Below are positions 63,060-64,000 of a stretch of 64,000 nt of DNA, piece by piece; within the stretch, counting starts at the first letter, position 1, and each line of letters starts with the position of its first letter. The position numbers and the translations under genes are program-made. This DNA is from Plasmodiophora brassicae (Eukaryota; Endomyxa; Phytomyxea; Plasmodiophorida; Plasmodiophoridae), in the NCBI GenBank assembly GCA_039704465.1, contig JASFAU010000020.1, forward strand, positions 124,001-188,000. Reading direction: 5' to 3'. Under the pieces are notes generated by a model. It had not been told where the DNA came from and made no database searches. It saw only the letters and a program-made list of their open reading frames with translations.

Positions 63060-64000
63060 CTATTCGATGGAGGGCCACTTGATCGGTTTCAGGGCGTTGG
63101 GGGACGTAGTCGCCTTATTCGCTCTGGGCGATAGCGTTTCCGTCCTCCGGATCACCGGCTTGGAGTCACGTGGCGACAGCGATTTGCTTCGCTGGGGCGT
63201 TGCAGGCCTCACTGGCACAGCGATCCTTGGCAATGCCATCTTCAGGTCGAACAGCGCGTTCGGTGCTGCACACGGCCAAGTCAGACAGGTTATGGATCGA
63301 ACAGGCGTGTGCCGGTACCGAGGCAGTTCGATCCGACGAAGATCTTGTCGAAGTTGACGGCATCGATGGTCACGAACAGCGACCGGGTCGTGGCCGTTGC
63401 CGTACCGGTTCGGCGGGCGTCGCTTCTCGCGATCAAACCGACTTCCCCGAAATACCGGCCCTTGCCCAGGGTGGTCACCTTCGCGTCCGTCTTGATGGAC
63501 ACCTCACTACGCAGGTTCAACGCCTCAGCTCCATCGACGAAGAAGCGAGGATGAACGGGCGTTACCCATCGGCGATCATAAAGAAGCGGTCGCTGGGGTC
63601 CCCAGTTTTAAAGATGACATCGTCGGCCTGGAAGACTTCCAGGGTGCACACCCGGGCTATGTAGGCGAGCGTGTCCTCGGATAGAGCGTCAAAGAAGGCG
63701 GTCGTGTACTTGCGGAACTGCTGGGCGATTCGCTCCTTCGTGTTCGTCGCAATAAAGTCGTACACGCGCCGGTCGACCCTCATGAACTTGTCGAACTCGG
63801 GCGATAGCAGCTCTGGGGGCAGAGACGTAATCAGGCGCGTTTCCGGTCAGAGAACGCTGCGTCCCACGAACCGAAAAGAATGCAGGGCTTCGTCGAGATG
63901 ACATCCGACGTGCGCGGGATCTGCATCATCATCGCCACCTCGCCGAAACCTACCTCACGCGTCATTCGCCAATACGACTGCACTCGGGTTCCCGATTTCG
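63060..64000 (-). CDS. Cyclic-nucleotide-binding-domain protein, partial (5' end beyond window)
   Basis: Exons 63872-64000 (continues past the edge), 63566-63812, 63319-63506 and 63060-63265, introns 53-59 nt, all phases closing. The window holds the end of one cNMP-binding domain (REVGFGEVAMMMQIPRTSDV) and a second one: FFDALSEDTLAYIARVCTLE, DVIFKTGDPSDRFFMIADGE, LGKGRYFGEVGLIARSDARR. The phosphate-binding cassette FGEVGL...R is intact. The C-terminus is basic and SP-rich (RSKSLSPRDSKPVIRR), suggesting phosphorylation. Tandem cNMP domains fit a PKA regulatory-like or orphan cNMP sensor. What precedes it is not visible. Confidence 0.85.

Overview
The window is nuclear DNA from a GC-rich, gene-dense eukaryote, most likely a free-living flagellated protist. 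Nearly every gene is broken into exons by very short spliceosomal introns. I resolved about 65 of them, mostly 49-70 nt, usually with GTACG/GTRNG donors, a CTGAC/CTAAC-like branch region and CAG/TAG acceptors. No bacterial-type operons, Shine-Dalgarno sites or CRISPR arrays are present. Ciliary-type genes (C20orf85/CIMIP1-like, a GNW-motif axonemal-type protein, an SFI1-like centrin-binding protein) point to a flagellum. UDP-sugar pyrophosphorylase, EDR2/DUF1336, heterotrimeric G-alpha, PRL phosphatase and an FMP27/Hobbit-type lipid-transfer protein fit a protist, but I cannot place the lineage from sequence alone.

Layout. 1-1.45 kb: two head-to-head Copia fragments. 1.5-8.8 kb: dense genes (CBM/EF-hand-like protein, three tandem ATP11-like genes, a secreted orphan, a small kinase, an SR protein). 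8.8-10.7 kb: a CRAL-TRIO fragment and a large inverted duplication of a small orphan gene. 10.9-16.1 kb, minus strand: CRAL-TRIO protein, a large signal-peptide/TM orphan and a PRL phosphatase. 17.1-23.5 kb: transposon nest with a chromovirus 3' LTR and integrase/chromodomain, a piggyBac element inserted just after its stop codon, TNP2-like transposase debris, hairpins and palindromes. 24-29.8 kb: small TM protein, U2AF2, DUF1336 protein and USP (10 exons). 30-34.2 kb: minisatellite, truncated tyrosine-recombinase element in a near-identical inverted repeat, zinc-repeat fragment and two orphan ORFs. 34.2-39.8 kb: two G-alpha paralogues with identical exon architecture flanking an AIG1-like and an SFI1-like gene. 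39.8-47.6 kb: DHHC enzyme, two tRNA-Trp plus a relic, TRAPPC13, DNAJC11-like, CIMIP1-like, MOB and a GNW-motif gene. 47.7-50.1 kb: orphan inverted repeat, ankyrin and chromodomain scraps, tRNA-Arg. 50.2-52.8 kb: BRI3-like tandem array. 52.8-53.7 kb: syntaxin. 53.7-61.7 kb: giant bridge-like lipid-transfer gene with an inserted dysferlin domain. 62 kb: Helitron inverted repeat. 63-64 kb: cyclic-nucleotide-binding protein running off the end.

Functionally the genes are housekeeping and trafficking/signalling functions (splicing, vesicle tethering and fusion, lipid transfer, G-protein and Hippo/MOB signalling, cilium), not a single pathway. The most unusual large-scale signal is that at least seven inverted duplications, each built from a different transposon or gene family, recur through the window. 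They could be double-stranded-RNA sources or products of template-switch repair. All exon coordinates come from reading frames, splice signals and phase closure, not from transcripts.
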